The translations under genes and the position numbers were made by a program. The notes beneath the pieces are model-generated. The model did not search any database. It saw only the letters and a list, made by a program, of their open reading frames with translations, and was not told where the DNA came from. A DNA stretch of 64,000 nucleotides, taken from Pteria penguin (lineage: Eukaryota; Mollusca; Bivalvia; Pterioida; Pteriidae). Of the stretch, positions 48,701-60,214 are shown one piece after another. The stretch's first letter is position 1, and the number at the start of each line of letters is the position of its first letter. Location of the stretch: contig CM068581.1 of assembly GCA_035048485.1 (NCBI GenBank), positions 64,085,393-64,149,392 on the forward strand, in the 5' to 3' direction.

Positions 48701-50910
48701 ATTCAAATCATTCTATTCACCTATTTAAGAACCAGTTTAATGCAATATGTAATTCTGTTATGAATACAAAATAGCGAAATGATGTACACTTCAAAATAAT
48801 TTTATCGAAATCTACCAAGTGAACTGATCTAAATATTTTCAGTGACAGTGTTATTACAGTGTGTGGCCTATAAGTAAATTAGCCTTTTCATGTTTTTCAG
48901 GTTTGTGATCTCGTTTATATTTTTCGGAATTAAACTAAATATAGGAGAGTTAGGCGGAAATCTGTATGTTTCCTTTGCCTTGGTAGTAACAGCGGAAATC
49001 ATAGGATACATGTTCTTATTTCTGATGGATCTCATAGGTCACAAGCGTATACACATGATCTCACTCGCAGCAACGTGTGTTTCATGTATTGCCTCTATTT
49101 TCCCTATCATGTTCGCCGACCAAGGTTAGAATTACGTAAATATTACATCGACTCATTTCATTTATGCAAGCATGTGTTTATGCATTCACTTTATGAGTCA
49201 GTTAACCACAAAATAGAATATCTGTTTGAAAGTATATACACATGATCTTCATGTAATTTCTTCATTGCCATCTGGATTTCCAATAATACTATATCGTACA
49301 TTGTATTATATAAAAGTAACCATATTATAGTAAATATAATTATAATATTTCAGCTTTCCAGTGGATCACAGTGATGTTGGCAATTATCGGAAAGTTGTTT
49401 GTGTCATCGGCTTTCGGGATGGTTTATGTATACACTAACGAAATCTTCCCTACAGTTATCCGTTCGTTCGTCCTCGGAACTTGCAGTTTCTTCGCCAGAA
49501 TCGGATCTCTTTCAGCACCTTATCTTTACCTTATGGTATTTAGTCTTTTCGTTTAACAGAGTTATTTCCCATTTGGGACGGTATCTGATGTAAAACAATA
49601 ATGACGTCATCAATAGTCTATACAAAAAGTCATACAAGAAGTTTATATCGGTTTCCATAGAATTTGATAATATCATAGATACCGTCCCAAATGAGAAGTA
49701 ACTCTGTAAAACGAAAAGACCAAAAACAAGCGTTGTATGGCTCATAGGTTGTATACCATCCACATGCATCATACCAATCTATCAGATACGTAACAACATT
49801 GCAAAAAAAAAATCAGAAATGTTTTTACATGTAGTTGTGAAAAGAAGGAAATTAAACTACTAGCTAAGCTAATCAGGGCTTAATTTTTTGAGAGACAATA
49901 ATTTAAATTTGTGAAGTCATTATTTATATAATCAGATAACAATGATTTGCTTATTACAAAAACTTAAACGGTGCATCATAAACACAATGACAAATGACAA
50001 AAACATACGAAGGAAATTACCAGTCATTTTACCTCAATGACATAGACAAGGAAACGGACATCTGACTCGGATGTATAACGAAATCCACTACGGAGATGCA
50101 GTAAAATGCTTTTAAAGAACTGTTAAATTTTCCGTTTAAAATGTTCAAAAACTTGCCTTGGAACACAATATTCTTAATACTTTATGTTATACGGAATATA
50201 AAGTCAGGGTATAATATCTATTGAATGGCGATATTAAAATCTAAACTTTATCATTTTTTTGTAAACTTTATCACTCTGCATCACTCAAATATTTTCTGAC
50301 TGTTCTGTAATCACAGGCTGAGGGTAAGTTGCAGAAAGGACTTCCACTCATCATTTACGGGATCATTATCACTGTTGTCACTCTATTGACGATACTGCTG
50401 CCCGATAAAACCAAGCAGAAGCTCCCTGACCAAGTAAAGGATGTGAAAAGGTAGTGTTTTATTCCAATATTTATTATAAAGTATGATTATAACTATATGA
50501 CTATAGTCTCTTCCAGATCTTGTACTATATGCAACGTAAAACAAATTGCAAGTGTATTTGGCTGTAGTGCAATGGATTTAAATAGATTTAAATCATTAGA
50601 CAGTGTCACAATAAATATCTAAAAATAGCATTTTTTTTTCTTCTTTGCGATGTGCTGTTACATAATCAACGTTCATGAGAAAACGAAAAAGCGGAAAAGG
50701 AATAAAATGCATGAGTGATTATTGCTTGAACAGATTTAAAAATTGTGACATTTTAGATTGCATGTAAGATACTGAGAATGGATTGGAGATTGCAATTTGC
50801 ATAAAACCGTATTTATTTGGGTCATATATTTTTCTGATTTTAACTTCAGAGATAATAAGACGGTTTCAACTGAAGAGCCTGACCTAATCTGCGAAACTTC
50901 ACCATTGTGA
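42776..50910 (+). CDS. SLC22-type organic ion transporter (major facilitator superfamily)
   Basis: Ten exons: 42776-42918, 43169-43364, 43493-43596, 45988-46142, 47172-47340, 48377-48601, 48901-49124, 49354-49535, 50317-50450 and 50850-50910. They join in frame to 530 residues, the usual SLC22 length. The N-terminus MDYDDIIELIGDFGTYQ is the classic SLC22 start. The large first loop (about 48-113) has two N-glycosylation sites (NAT, NGS) and Cys pairs. NALGDVIGRR (about 143-152) is the TM2-TM3 loop signature, PDSARW (261-266) stands for the usual PESPRW, and NEIFPTVIR is the C-half signature. The tail ends KTKQKLPD and a short polar stretch. About twelve hydrophobic segments are visible. Intron 5 uses GCAAGT at 47341 instead of GT, which restores the codon TGG. 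It would move organic cations, carnitine or anions across the plasma membrane; the substrate cannot be read from sequence. Introns carry several transposon insertions. Confidence 0.92.
44518..44660. repeat. (GTAT)n tetranucleotide microsatellite
   Basis: About 140 bp of gtat units with point variants (gtacgtccgtccgtac, tttgtg). Frames on both strands made of repeating residues are artefacts. It lies in SLC22 intron 3. Confidence 0.95.
44657..44910 (+). mobile_element. tRNA-derived SINE, family A, degenerate
   Basis: tttgtggatgaggtgttt is a decayed head, followed by cctcactgcttcggttgggtccgttgcaaaggt, gcatcaagcagat and cgtgaaatgtcgtaacaaataatcaatc in family order. It abuts the GTAT microsatellite. 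Confidence 0.8.
45291..45671. mobile_element. Foldback MITE, family F1, copy 2 (381 bp)
   Basis: It starts CAATCTGATTA and ends TAATCAGATTG, so both termini are intact and define the element ends. Arms of about 100 bp are inverted complements (ttattccgcttctctatttgtcc and its reverse). The centre is the reverse complement of that in 25058-25447 (attgcgtca, cgcacgctggggatg). It lies in SLC22 intron 3. No target duplication is obvious. Confidence 0.92.
46295..46469 (+). mobile_element. tRNA-derived SINE, family B, with target duplication
   Basis: It begins with the head ggggcaggcgtggtgtagtgg, with a B-box-like gggttcgattccc, and ends in caaccaaccaaccaa. The flanks share tatatatgaga (46284-46294 and 46470-46480). 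It lies in SLC22 intron 4. The minus-strand frames across it are not genes. Confidence 0.92.
46589..46720 (-). mobile_element. tRNA-derived SINE, family A, fragment
   Basis: It carries the complement of the family body: ggcgactgcatctgcctgatgcat, caacggatccacccgaagcagtga, gccatgcctaacatgat and aacctcggttttta. The head and far end are absent. Confidence 0.8.
49542..49721. mobile_element. Foldback MITE, family F2, copy 2, next to an SLC22 splice donor
   Basis: The arms agtcttttcgttt...cccatttgggacggtat and ataccgtcccaaatg...aaacgaaaagacc are inverted complements of about 40 bp. It begins six bases into intron 8 of the transporter, directly after the donor gtattt at 49536. Copy 1 is at 20697-20894. 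Confidence 0.85.
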
Positions 50911-52280
50911 GAGGCAGTATTAGTGTTGGATTTTAGCTATGCTATTTTTCAAATTACTGAGGATCGATGCTTTGTACTGATCTGCGTTAAGTAGTATTTG
51001 ACATACATATTAGTTTTGCTGCTTTGAACGAATTTTATGCAAATCCATTTTATTATTATCATTATAAATTATTTTGCATTCGCGTTCTGTGTTCATATCA
51101 AGCTACTTTATTTACAAATTCAACACAATCAGAGCAATGTGTATTTAAATATTCATTAAACTGCGCCAAGGAGGTATCAACAGCCCAAAAAAGTAAGCTG
51201 TAGTTCTGTACACAAAATATGATTGATTATGTAAAGTGCTAAGATACCTGGCGGTAGTCAATAATCCTATGGCACATTACGACGTCACTCCGTGTGAAAG
51301 GTCAGTCGGGGATAGAATTTACATCCGGACGGTTCCGCCATAATGAATAATCATTGTAGATAGTTATCACGTCGAAAAGGAAAATGTAATTGCAATTTTT
51401 CGGTTATTTAAAAAGTTTTAAGATAAGGAATCGGTATTCTAAAGAGTGTATAATATAATCCTAATAGTCTAATAAAGGTTCATATAATAATTTTATCTAT
51501 TTTAATTGTTTTTGTCATGTTACCGTGGTCTTTCGGCTGTACATCAGTTTCATCGTCTTGTCTAACTAGAAGTGTTTATACACGTAAATATAATGTAAAC
51601 ATTTATATTTCATATGCATCCGTCGGTAAATATATGTACCAAAAGTCATTGCGAATTTTAGTCATGTAACTGGTAATAGTAAAGGAAAAAACTGTGAAAA
51701 AAAGGGGGGGGTTGCGGGGATGGGATTTATGAAGGTCTAAATGCTGATTATGGGTTTACAACTGAGTCATTATATGTCATTTCAGAATATACGGTCTTAT
51801 GGTTGTGGTAAAAACTTCACATTTCTCTTCCATTTCTTATTATTGATTTCTTTTACTGAATTTCTTGATCTTATTGACATTGATGGAATTACTGTGACAG
51901 TGGATGTAGCAATGATGGCAATAAAGAAAGAAATTGGGATAACAATTATGTACATTACATTTGACAAATTTTGAAAGTAGCCGTTGTACATATGACCCTC
52001 CATTTAAATTGCTGACTTATACAACTGAGTCAGAAGACGCATATGCTAGAAGTGTATAGATTCGAAATGTCAACAACCGACAGCAATCTGGAGAGAGTTG
52101 GATGCGTAATCAAGACTCCAGGATCTGTTTATTCCATTTTTGGATGGGGAACCAACCCCAGCCAATCCATAACCAACTCTCCATATTGGTCATGATATGA
52201 AAGTAGTCCTAGCAGTCAAACAACCACCGTAAGACCGGACGTCTACCTTGCATGTACCATATTTAAAAGAAGATCATCGT
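50911..52280. other. 3' flank of SLC22 and unassigned sequence
   Basis: An ATTAAA at 51155-51160 is a candidate poly(A) signal. A 77-codon plus-strand frame at 51741-51974 has no domain. Nothing else is recognised. Confidence 0.4.
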
Positions 52281-52282
52281 CA

Positions 52283-52776
52283 CTAGAGAATACAACAACA
52301 GTGACTGATAAAAATACAGCAACAGTGACTTGTGACAATACAACAACAGTGACTGATGAGAATACAACAACAGTGATTGGTGACATACAACAACAGTAAC
52401 AGATGACAATACAACAACAGTGATTGGTGACATACAACAACAGTAACAGATGACAATACAACAACAGTGATTGGTGACATACAACAACAGTAACAGATGA
52501 CAATACAACAACAGTAACTGATGACAAAACAACAACAGTGACTGATGAGAATACAACAACAGTGACTGCTGAGAATACAACAACAGTGATTGGTGACATA
52601 CAACAACAGTAACAGATGACAATACAACAACAGTAACTGATGACAAAACAACAACAGTGACTGATGAGAATACAACAACAGTGATTGGTGACATACAAAA
52701 ACAGTACCTGATGACAATAAAACAACAATGACTGATGAGAATACAACAACAGTAACAGATGACAATACAACAACAT
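52283..52776. repeat. 24-bp minisatellite, about 20 copies
   Basis: Units of the form caacaacagtgactgatgagaata alternate with variants (gattggtgacata, 23 bp; aacagatgacaata). Because most units are 24 bp, all three minus-strand frames stay open for 140-180 codons, giving Val/Leu/Cys-rich pseudo-proteins that are artefacts. Confidence 0.93.
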
Positions 52777-54128
52777 TTACATACAAGAATCTACACATTT
52801 CTCAAATGCCAAGATAACAAATATTTCACATTTGTATTAGTGATTTCAACACCGTGAAAATGATACCAGAGGTTGCACAAGACACAACATAATCTGTGGT
52901 CTTTGAACTCAGTCACCTCATTTGGAATTTTCGTGTTGCAGGATAAAAATATATTCACCTTTTGTCTGGCTATCAGTTTCCATCGGTTGTGACACATTTT
53001 GTTAAAAAGTCTCCAGGGACTTTGAATAAATCTGAACATAATATCCTGTATGTTTAAGGATAGGAAGGTCAATGATTCGTAAAGAACTATGTAATTCACA
53101 TATACAAAAAGAAACACATCTAGAGCAGTTGGGTATAAGTGGGTATTTTAAATTCACACATGAACACGTTACAAGTAAAACTGGAGAAACAGCCAGAATA
53201 AGGACGATTTCTATCTAAAAATATTTTTTATTCCTCAAGTGATATATGCTTATGATTTTTGCTGTACATCTTCACAAATTTATTTCTAGCCACATAATTC
53301 ATTCCACGTCCATATTTTAAAGATATTATGTTTGGATTGATGATTTCATATCCCATTATTCGTGAAAGTAATGACTTATCATCACATGGAAATCCCTTTG
53401 TGTATCAACTTTAATATATACAGCATAAAATTTGATGCTTTGATTCTTCCCTTCCTAACAGCTGATCAAAGGGATTTGTGGGATTGGCCAATTGTAACAT
53501 TCGTAGTTGCTTATATCTCCTTCTGTGATATGCTGCACCTTTATTGCTCGTGACATCTACCAATTCTTCCGCTTGGATTATGACAGTTTCCTTGATCAAA
53601 GCTGAATTCTGCAATCCTATTAACATAAATGCTAATATAACATTACATACTAAATGTTCTTTAAAAACTAGTCAAACCACCATTTGAACAACTTGTAGGG
53701 GAATAATTGAAGATTCCTTGTCCTGTTAATGTGGGTTATTATTTTTGTTTGCATGCTTGTTCATCACTTTATAACCAATTGAACAATAGACATAATCGCC
53801 TTTTTTACTCTCATGTCAATTTAACCCCCTTTTTTACAAGCAGGTTCTTCATATTCTAACATTTAAAAAATCATATTTGATTGAATTTACTATAGGCCTT
53901 TCAGTTTGTCTTCTTCCGCTGTATCATATTTTGAATTAGTTGTCACTGAATTATGTTTGTTGTTTTCTCTTCTTCATCTTGGTGAAGCGCTAAACCTACA
54001 CTGGGGTATTGGTCGCTTTTGAAGCTGTTTAACAGTTGTTATTATTGATATGCAAATTAGACTACTTAAGCAGACTAATTAAGCATGGGAAAATGTACGT
54101 ATCTGTTACAATACCGGTTCTGTGGTTA
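52777..54128. other. Unassigned intergenic sequence
   Basis: A 108-codon minus frame at 52791-53117 shows no recognised domain. Nothing supported. Confidence 0.4.
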
Positions 54129-54141
54129 TAAATGTATATGA

Positions 54142-54418
54142 TTGATTGATTGATTGATTTTTGTTTTACGTCACACCACGAATATTTCACGTATATGGTG
54201 ATGGCATCTGCCTGATGCGGGGCATACAAATTTTGACCTTTGCAACGGACCCACCCGAAGCAGTGAGGGATCTTTAACGTACCGTGCATACCACGACACG
54301 GGGCCTCGGTTTTTATTGTCTCATCCGAAAGACAAGACACCGGCATGACCAGAGCGGGACTCGAACCCCGGCCTCCCGATCAGGAGTCCGACGCGATACC
54401 ACTAGGCCACGCCGGCTT
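54142..54418 (-). mobile_element. tRNA-derived SINE, family A, full length with 13-bp target duplication
   Basis: On the minus strand it starts with the head gccggcgtggcctagtgg, runs through the family body and ends in (attg)n. The direct repeat taaatgtatatga lies at 54129-54141 and 54419-54431. It is very close to the copy at 15931-16155. Confidence 0.95.
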
Positions 54419-54431
54419 TAAATGTATATGA

Positions 54432-55943
54432 GAATATAAAAGGTTAATGTGTAATGCGCCTGCTGACCTTCCAAAATGTTAGTGACGTGTGCAACACATC
54501 CATGGATCTACTTGCATGGTTCAATGATAGAATGTGTTGTACGGTGTAGGTCTTAATTAGAAATTTATCGGGGTTCAAACATCTTAATAGTCCTCCGAAG
54601 GGAAGTGTCATAAAACAAAGAACAATTAATTCAGTATTCACAATATTTCGGTCTCCTGGCCTTCTTCCAGTAAATTTTATTGGTGTTGGTGGCTTAAGTT
54701 ATCCACCATATTTCATAATCGATATATGAAAAATTTTGTCATTAAGGTTCAACCTATTTTCTTTCTTACCTGTTACAGGGCATTTAGCTAATTTTATATC
54801 CTCTAGGTCACAATCATCACAAATGAGATCATTCCAGTTTATTTAGTTATAACTTCTAAAATTTTCATTTTATAATAACACAAGATGGCAAATGCCAATT
54901 TTTCCATTTGATTTCTTAAAGACCATGACCTATATCTGTACAAGCTACAGTTCCTTTTCTGATAGTTTCACATTTTACATGCAGTGGAAGTGAAGAAAAT
55001 CAAATCTAATTGTGTTTGCTGCTTCAGTTCTGAACAATAAACCTGCAGCATGATTGCAGGTTTACCCTAGCCTGTAATGTACATGTACATGCAAATTATA
55101 TAAGCATTTCATATTTAAGCAATTTTCTTTTCCACAATCCACTGTAATGACTGATAACTGACTGCAATTTACAATTTTTATATTCATGTACGTATAAAAT
55201 CAGAAAAGAAAAATATGAGTTAAGTTATTTGTAACATACATTATATTGAATAATGAATTAAAAGTACATTGTATAACAATATAAATGTTTGTCTTGATCA
55301 TATAGTTTTATTTAATTGTTTTAATACTTTCTTGTATTGTGCTTTAAGCTGCTGAGCCATGTGTTGATTGCACAGCAAGCAGAATACATGTATTTACTCT
55401 GGATATTGTTACTTCCAGTCTGCCCACCACATCTGTTACACATTTAGAACCAATGCATATACATGTATCTACGAGTAGTACTGTAAGATTTGGCGAGAAA
55501 CAGCCTGTGGTCAAAAGTCTTGAACTTGTCATTGACCAGATACAGCTTGATTGCAAGTATGCATATTTACCATTTGGTTGGAATAGGTTAGGTTCAGAAA
55601 TCAATATTGTCATTTAGTTTCACATCACATAAAGCAATCTCTCGGTTGTTTGTGAATATTGAAGAAACATAATTATGTAAGTTCCAATGATTAAACCTGC
55701 TTTGTGGTACCCATGCCATTGGCAGCTAGGAATCTTGTAGCAATGCGGTAATGTAAATAGCTATGGCAAGAATCGAACCTACAATTATCAGCTCACAATG
55801 CTAACATGCTATCTATTCAGTCAATATAGGCTTGAATATGACAAACAGCTTATAATGTATAAAAAAACAATATATATATTCAGAAGTACACTTTTACTTT
55901 ACCGTGGCCTTTTCACCGCAGACCCAAAACACTATAGGTATGT
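54432..55943. other. Unassigned, with a retroelement-like tail at ~54640-54675
   Basis: The minus strand at 54675-54640 reads ctggaagaaggccaggagaccgaaatatt, the ctgaagaag...ccgaaa kind of stem often found at ends of retroelement debris. The rest is AT-rich and unassigned. Confidence 0.35.
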
Positions 55944-56040
55944 AAAGATGATGGATAAATCCAAACCAAGTCCAAAAATCATGAAACCATAGGACATACA
56001 AAATCAGTGAAAATGAAAAACAAATAAATGAAAAACAAAA
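55944..56040. repeat. ~100-bp dispersed repeat, second copy
   Basis: Matches 31220-31325 with few changes. Confidence 0.7.
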
Positions 56041-56049
56041 TATGTCTAC

Positions 56050-56210
56050 TTGAAGAGCATATGTGAACCCCTGTGATGGAGTGAGATCAGGTGCCCGGGG
56101 AGAGTGAGCATCTCCTGCTTGCTAGCAACACCCGTCACATATACCCCGTAGAAAGAGTCAAATCGTGTGAATTCCATATGTATCTATATATGGAGAAGTC
56201 GAAGTAGGTA
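56050..56210 (-). repeat. Repeat E, diverged copy
   Basis: It shares gaacccc, gagatcaggtgcccgg, gagtga and gcaacacccgt in order with 56830-56930 and 58965-59045. Confidence 0.6.
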
Positions 56211-56769
56211 ACCTTCTAGTATAGAAGGTGTCAAATCTGTGTAAAGTGATCGGAATCGGTCTCAGTCCAGAATATATAGTAGTATTCTTTGTAATGGCGT
56301 GAATCTAGCTCTAAGGTAGCAATATACTGGGTATAAGGTGGTAAAAACCTTCAGCATCTACTCAGATGAATAATAGTCATAAGCTTTTATTATTTTACAT
56401 TGATAAAAGTGTACTTTGACCCATTTTTCACGTTCGAATTTCATTGAAAATGTGATGTCAGTTATAAAAGTAGGTGACCAGTGACACAATTCATGTTTCT
56501 CATCTTCCCATTTCTCGTATATGCTTAATGGATCTGGTAGTACATTATTATTAACTGTAAGCATGTATCTGCCCTCGAGTTTTCCATATAATTAGTTATG
56601 GGTAAGATAGACAATTTTAATGTATAGCCCGCAAAAGGTAAGTTCCTCCGAGGCGTACTTTTCTGCGAGCCCCACACTACAAACGAAATAGGCGTGACAT
56701 TAAAGCAATATTTGAAAGTAATGGTGTCAATTGAATATAGCACTAAAAGTAAAAAACGAAGAAGTACCG

Positions 56770-57115
56770 AAGGGTAAACGATATTTCATACTCCATGGAA
56801 TAAAGGGACAATATCGTGAATAGTGTCATATTCAGACAAATGCGAACCCCAATCAAATCGAGGTGAGACCAGGTGCCCAGGAGGAGTGACGTCCCCTGGT
56901 TGCATGCAACACCCGTGGCAAATGTCCTGCAAAAACTTTTCAAGTTGAGGAGGTAAATACATAAATATAAACGCACAAACACACGAAGGATTCAAAGCAA
57001 GAAAAGCTGCCAAACTGATATTCCGGTGTCGAAAGCGCACATGAACAAATTTCTGTATATATATATATACATATTATGTCAAATTAAGTATAGTCAAAAA
57101 GTTAAGATGGTTATT
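56770..57115 (-). repeat. Repeat E, probable 3' part of a Penelope-like element
   Basis: On the minus strand an open stretch reads FLQDICHGCCMQPGDV, then a GHLVSPRFDWG segment. It aligns over about 330 bp with 58890-59245. It lies directly downstream, on the same strand, of the reverse transcriptase remnant at 57270-57700, so the two are probably one element. Confidence 0.55.
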
Positions 57116-57269
57116 TTGTATGTTCAGGTCCCAAAATATAGGTTAAAATTCTTGAAAGAGGTATCTGAAATTGCACTAGATCCCTATATCGACCATAGAA
57201 CTTCCTCAGTGACAATTTCAAACGTTCCTCAATATATCCTTGTGAGAGTAGTTTCGTGGCAAAATACCT

Positions 57270-57700
57270 TTCTTTCAGGACGAAATTTTCGTATTTAGAG
57301 CATGCCCTGGTATAGCGTATAAGTTGTGAAATGCAGACACTATATGCGGAAGAGGAAGGTATGTTGCTACTCAGAAAAAGGAAGTTGGTAATAATGAAAT
57401 GGAATGGTCACGTTTGTCATAGAAGAGGGTTACTAATGAACTAACCATCGTCACTAATTGATAGGAGTATATCGAGGTATGAAGCAGAAGATGCGCTCTC
57501 TGTTGTATCTTTTATCTCGAGTTCCATTGGATATATGATATTGAGGTGATCCTCAATATCAGGGTTGTTAATCGACAAAACGTCATACCCATAGGAATGC
57601 CAACAACCTGTTGGAACACTTTCCCACCAAATATTACCAAAATATTATCTATAACCAGAAGTGGCATAAGGTTGCAATGAGGAGCAAGCACCCTGATGAC
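57270..57700 (-). pseudogene. Penelope-like reverse transcriptase remnant
   Basis: Minus-strand reading across frameshifts gives FGGKVFQQVVGIPMG, then D-V-L-S-I-N-N-P, IYPMELEIKDTTES, SASYLDILL, FYDKRD and, near the end, a SQLIRYTRAC-like run. These are in the order of the reverse transcriptase of Penelope-like retroelements of aquatic invertebrates. Between the PMG block and DVLSINNP about 40 residues present in the family are missing, so the Y-x-DD catalytic box is reduced to a Y-D junction. Frameshifts and the deletion make it inactive. Confidence 0.75.
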
Positions 57701-58555
57701 CGGTCACATCTGACTCGATATCATAATATTATTTGAAATCGTCCTCGTACGAGATACTTACAATAACACCGTAGTAGCAATCGGTATAAGTCATGATAAG
57801 CTACGATGTGTGGTATCTAATTAGCACAGTACAAAGACAACGACTACAATCAAATAAGCAGGTCAACATGTCAGACAATTATTTTTAGAGCACAAAGAAG
57901 ATCTTTAAAGCTGCGGTAAACTTTGTAGAATTTAGACTTCGAAGTTCAAACTTGGTTTTCGTGTAATTGTAACACTGTAGATTCCATGTTTTTCCTTATG
58001 TTTTATGCATGATCATAAAATATATACATAAATTATGAAAAGAATGTTACTATAACTCTTACTCTGAATCTTAGCAAGAAAATGAAATCTACTGAATCAT
58101 ACCTAAATAATGTAGAATATGTAACCATATTTCATCTCCATTGTTAACTGTGAAACTGTGGCCGTGGTGATGCAAATGGTTCGCATTTTACATTTACAAC
58201 GATTTTTAAATGTTCATTGTTTGGTGTACGCTCTACCCAATAGAATCAGCACTGTGTTATATATATTAAGGGTAAATGAGACAGAAGAATGTTTATCTGG
58301 CAAAACAAATTTAACAAGAATCTAAAATTACTATGTAGAGTTTCTGACATAACACATAAAATTAGACGGAACAAATTTTTGAGAAATACAATATTAACAT
58401 GCATCTAAACTGAGCGGTCAATATGTGCAGTTAAAACTGGAGGAGTGTGTTGATACTTTTTACCATTGTATCAATTACAGTAATGATATATCATTATCAA
58501 ATCGTGTATAAATTATTACAAAGACTAATATGATTACAATGATACATGTGTAATA
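57701..58555. other. Unassigned; may include the decayed 5' part of the Penelope-like element
   Basis: No further reverse transcriptase motif could be followed upstream of 57700. No gene is recognised. Confidence 0.35.
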
Positions 58556-58556
58556 C

Positions 58557-58862
58557 ATGTGTGTTATATATGTAATACATATCTGTGTGAAACATGTAAT
58601 ACATGTCTGTGTGAAAAATGTAATAGAGGTCTATATGAAACATGTAATACATGTCTGTGTGAAACATGTAATACATGTCTGTGCGAAAGATGTAATACGT
58701 GTCTGTATGAAACATGTAATACATGTCTGTGTGAAACATGTAATACAGGTCTATGTGAAACATGTAATACATGTCTGTGTCAACCATGTAATACATGTCT
58801 GTGTCAAACATGTAATACAGGTCCATGTAATACATGTGTGTCAAACATGTAATACATGTCTG
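58557..58862. repeat. 24-bp minisatellite, about 12 copies
   Basis: The unit is close to acatgtaatacatgtctgtgtgaa, with acatgt palindromes in each unit. Because 24 is a multiple of three, frames on both strands stay open and encode 8-residue repeats (for example ETCNTCLC); these are not supported as proteins. Confidence 0.93.
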
Positions 58863-58889
58863 CGGAGTTTTGTCTTACAGTGGAGTCAG

Positions 58890-59245
58890 ATTTCTCTATA
58901 TGTAAAACAAGAAGTACTGAAAGGTTAACCACTAATGAGACAATATCGTGTACAATATCAGACAAATTCAAACCCCAATAAACTGAGGTGAGACCAGGTG
59001 ACCGGGAGGAGTAAGCGTCCTCTGGTTGCATGCAACATCCGTCGCAAAAGTCATGCAACAACTATTCAAGTTCTGGAAATAAAAACATGTACACACCTGA
59101 GTACAGCTAGTAGACAAGGACACTAAATCAAATTATGGAATGCTGTTGAACTGAAAGTCCAGTGTCGGGTCAAATGAAAGAATGTCCGGATGTAAACATA
59201 TAATGTGAAATCAAGTACAGTCATAAAGTTCAAGATGGTTAGTTT
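58890..59245 (-). repeat. Repeat E, second long copy
   Basis: It matches 56770-57115 along its length: aatatcgtg, aaccccaat, gaggtgagaccaggtg, ctggttgcatgcaac, caagttctgg and aagatggtta. On the minus strand it again reads a DFCDGCCMQPEDAYSS-type stretch. The minisatellite lies immediately to its left. Confidence 0.65.
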
Positions 59246-60006
59246 GTATGATCACACATATTCCAACAACGAAAATGATTTAGTATATCTTTTATTTATC
59301 ACGGTGAATCTCAATCGATCTTGTGCATGGTTCATAACGAAAGGTGGTCCCTCTGTTTCAATCCTCCTGTGGTAGAATATCAGGCTTGCTGAGTAATTGG
59401 TTTCGCACATTTTTATCCCAAATGTACCGCAAACAGCATCAATAACATTAAATGTGAAACTAGCTAATTGATTGATAGAGCTATGCCATATCCGTAATTA
59501 TTATAATGAGTATTCACCAAATAGAGTAATATCGTTATTTATGGCTGACCAAAATCTAAAAATAGGCGTCTCATGTGTCAACTTCTGTCGTTCAATTTTA
59601 CAATGACATTTCGGCAATAGAAAGCTACATAATACACAACAGAAAGAAAAAATCCAACTATTATTTAGATTTTGGACTATAAAAGATCAATTACAACTAG
59701 TATGTATGAAATAAATGATGTTTTCTTAACAGAAATTTTTATCGCAGCGAGTGACCTAAATCAGCCATTGCAAATGGTATTTCCCCACTTTAATTAGCTT
59801 GAAACATGCAAATGAATATTTCAATTCAAAATTTCGATAAAATTCATACAGACATACTTAATTTTTAAATAGATTTTGACTATTTGTATTTACAGTTTCC
59901 ATCATCACACAGTTTCTACAACAGCTACTCAAAAAGACGTGAAGCATATTTTCTCTGCCATAACTCTGTGAAGATTTGAACACATCCAATTCAACGTCCT
60001 GGGTCA
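59246..60006. other. Unassigned intergenic sequence
   Basis: Nothing recognised. Confidence 0.4.
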
Positions 60007-60214
60007 GGGGCCATAAACTGAGAATATACTTAAGTAAAAAATTTCATTTTAATTTATTGCATTCTCAAATGTTCAAATGAATTTTAATGCAGAATGGTAT
60101 AATTCTATTTATCAGTAGAATAAAACTAAATAAAATCCAAATCCCAGTTATTAATTCATTGATGAAAAGAAGAATATGAATTTTTGACTTAAGTATATTT
60201 TCAGTTTATGGCGC
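60007..60214. mobile_element. Foldback MITE, 208 bp
   Basis: The left arm ggggccataaactgagaatatacttaag at 60007 and the right arm cttaagtatattttcagtttatggcgcc ending 60214 are inverted complements over about 35-40 bp; the AT-rich centre is not palindromic. A single copy is in the window. Confidence 0.8.

Noticed and set aside
52243..52798. Three long overlapping minus-strand open frames (140-180 codons) rich in Val, Leu and Cys.
   Set aside because: They arise from a minisatellite whose unit is a multiple of three. All frames are open at once and there is no domain or start context.
57691..57720. cctgatgaccgg as a possible ribozyme core next to the Penelope-like remnant.
   Set aside because: No matching GAAA segment or stems were found at the needed distance.
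58497..58928. Open frames on both strands with 8-residue Cys- or Tyr-rich repeats.
   Set aside because: Same cause: a 24-bp tandem repeat. No evidence for a metallothionein or secreted repeat protein.
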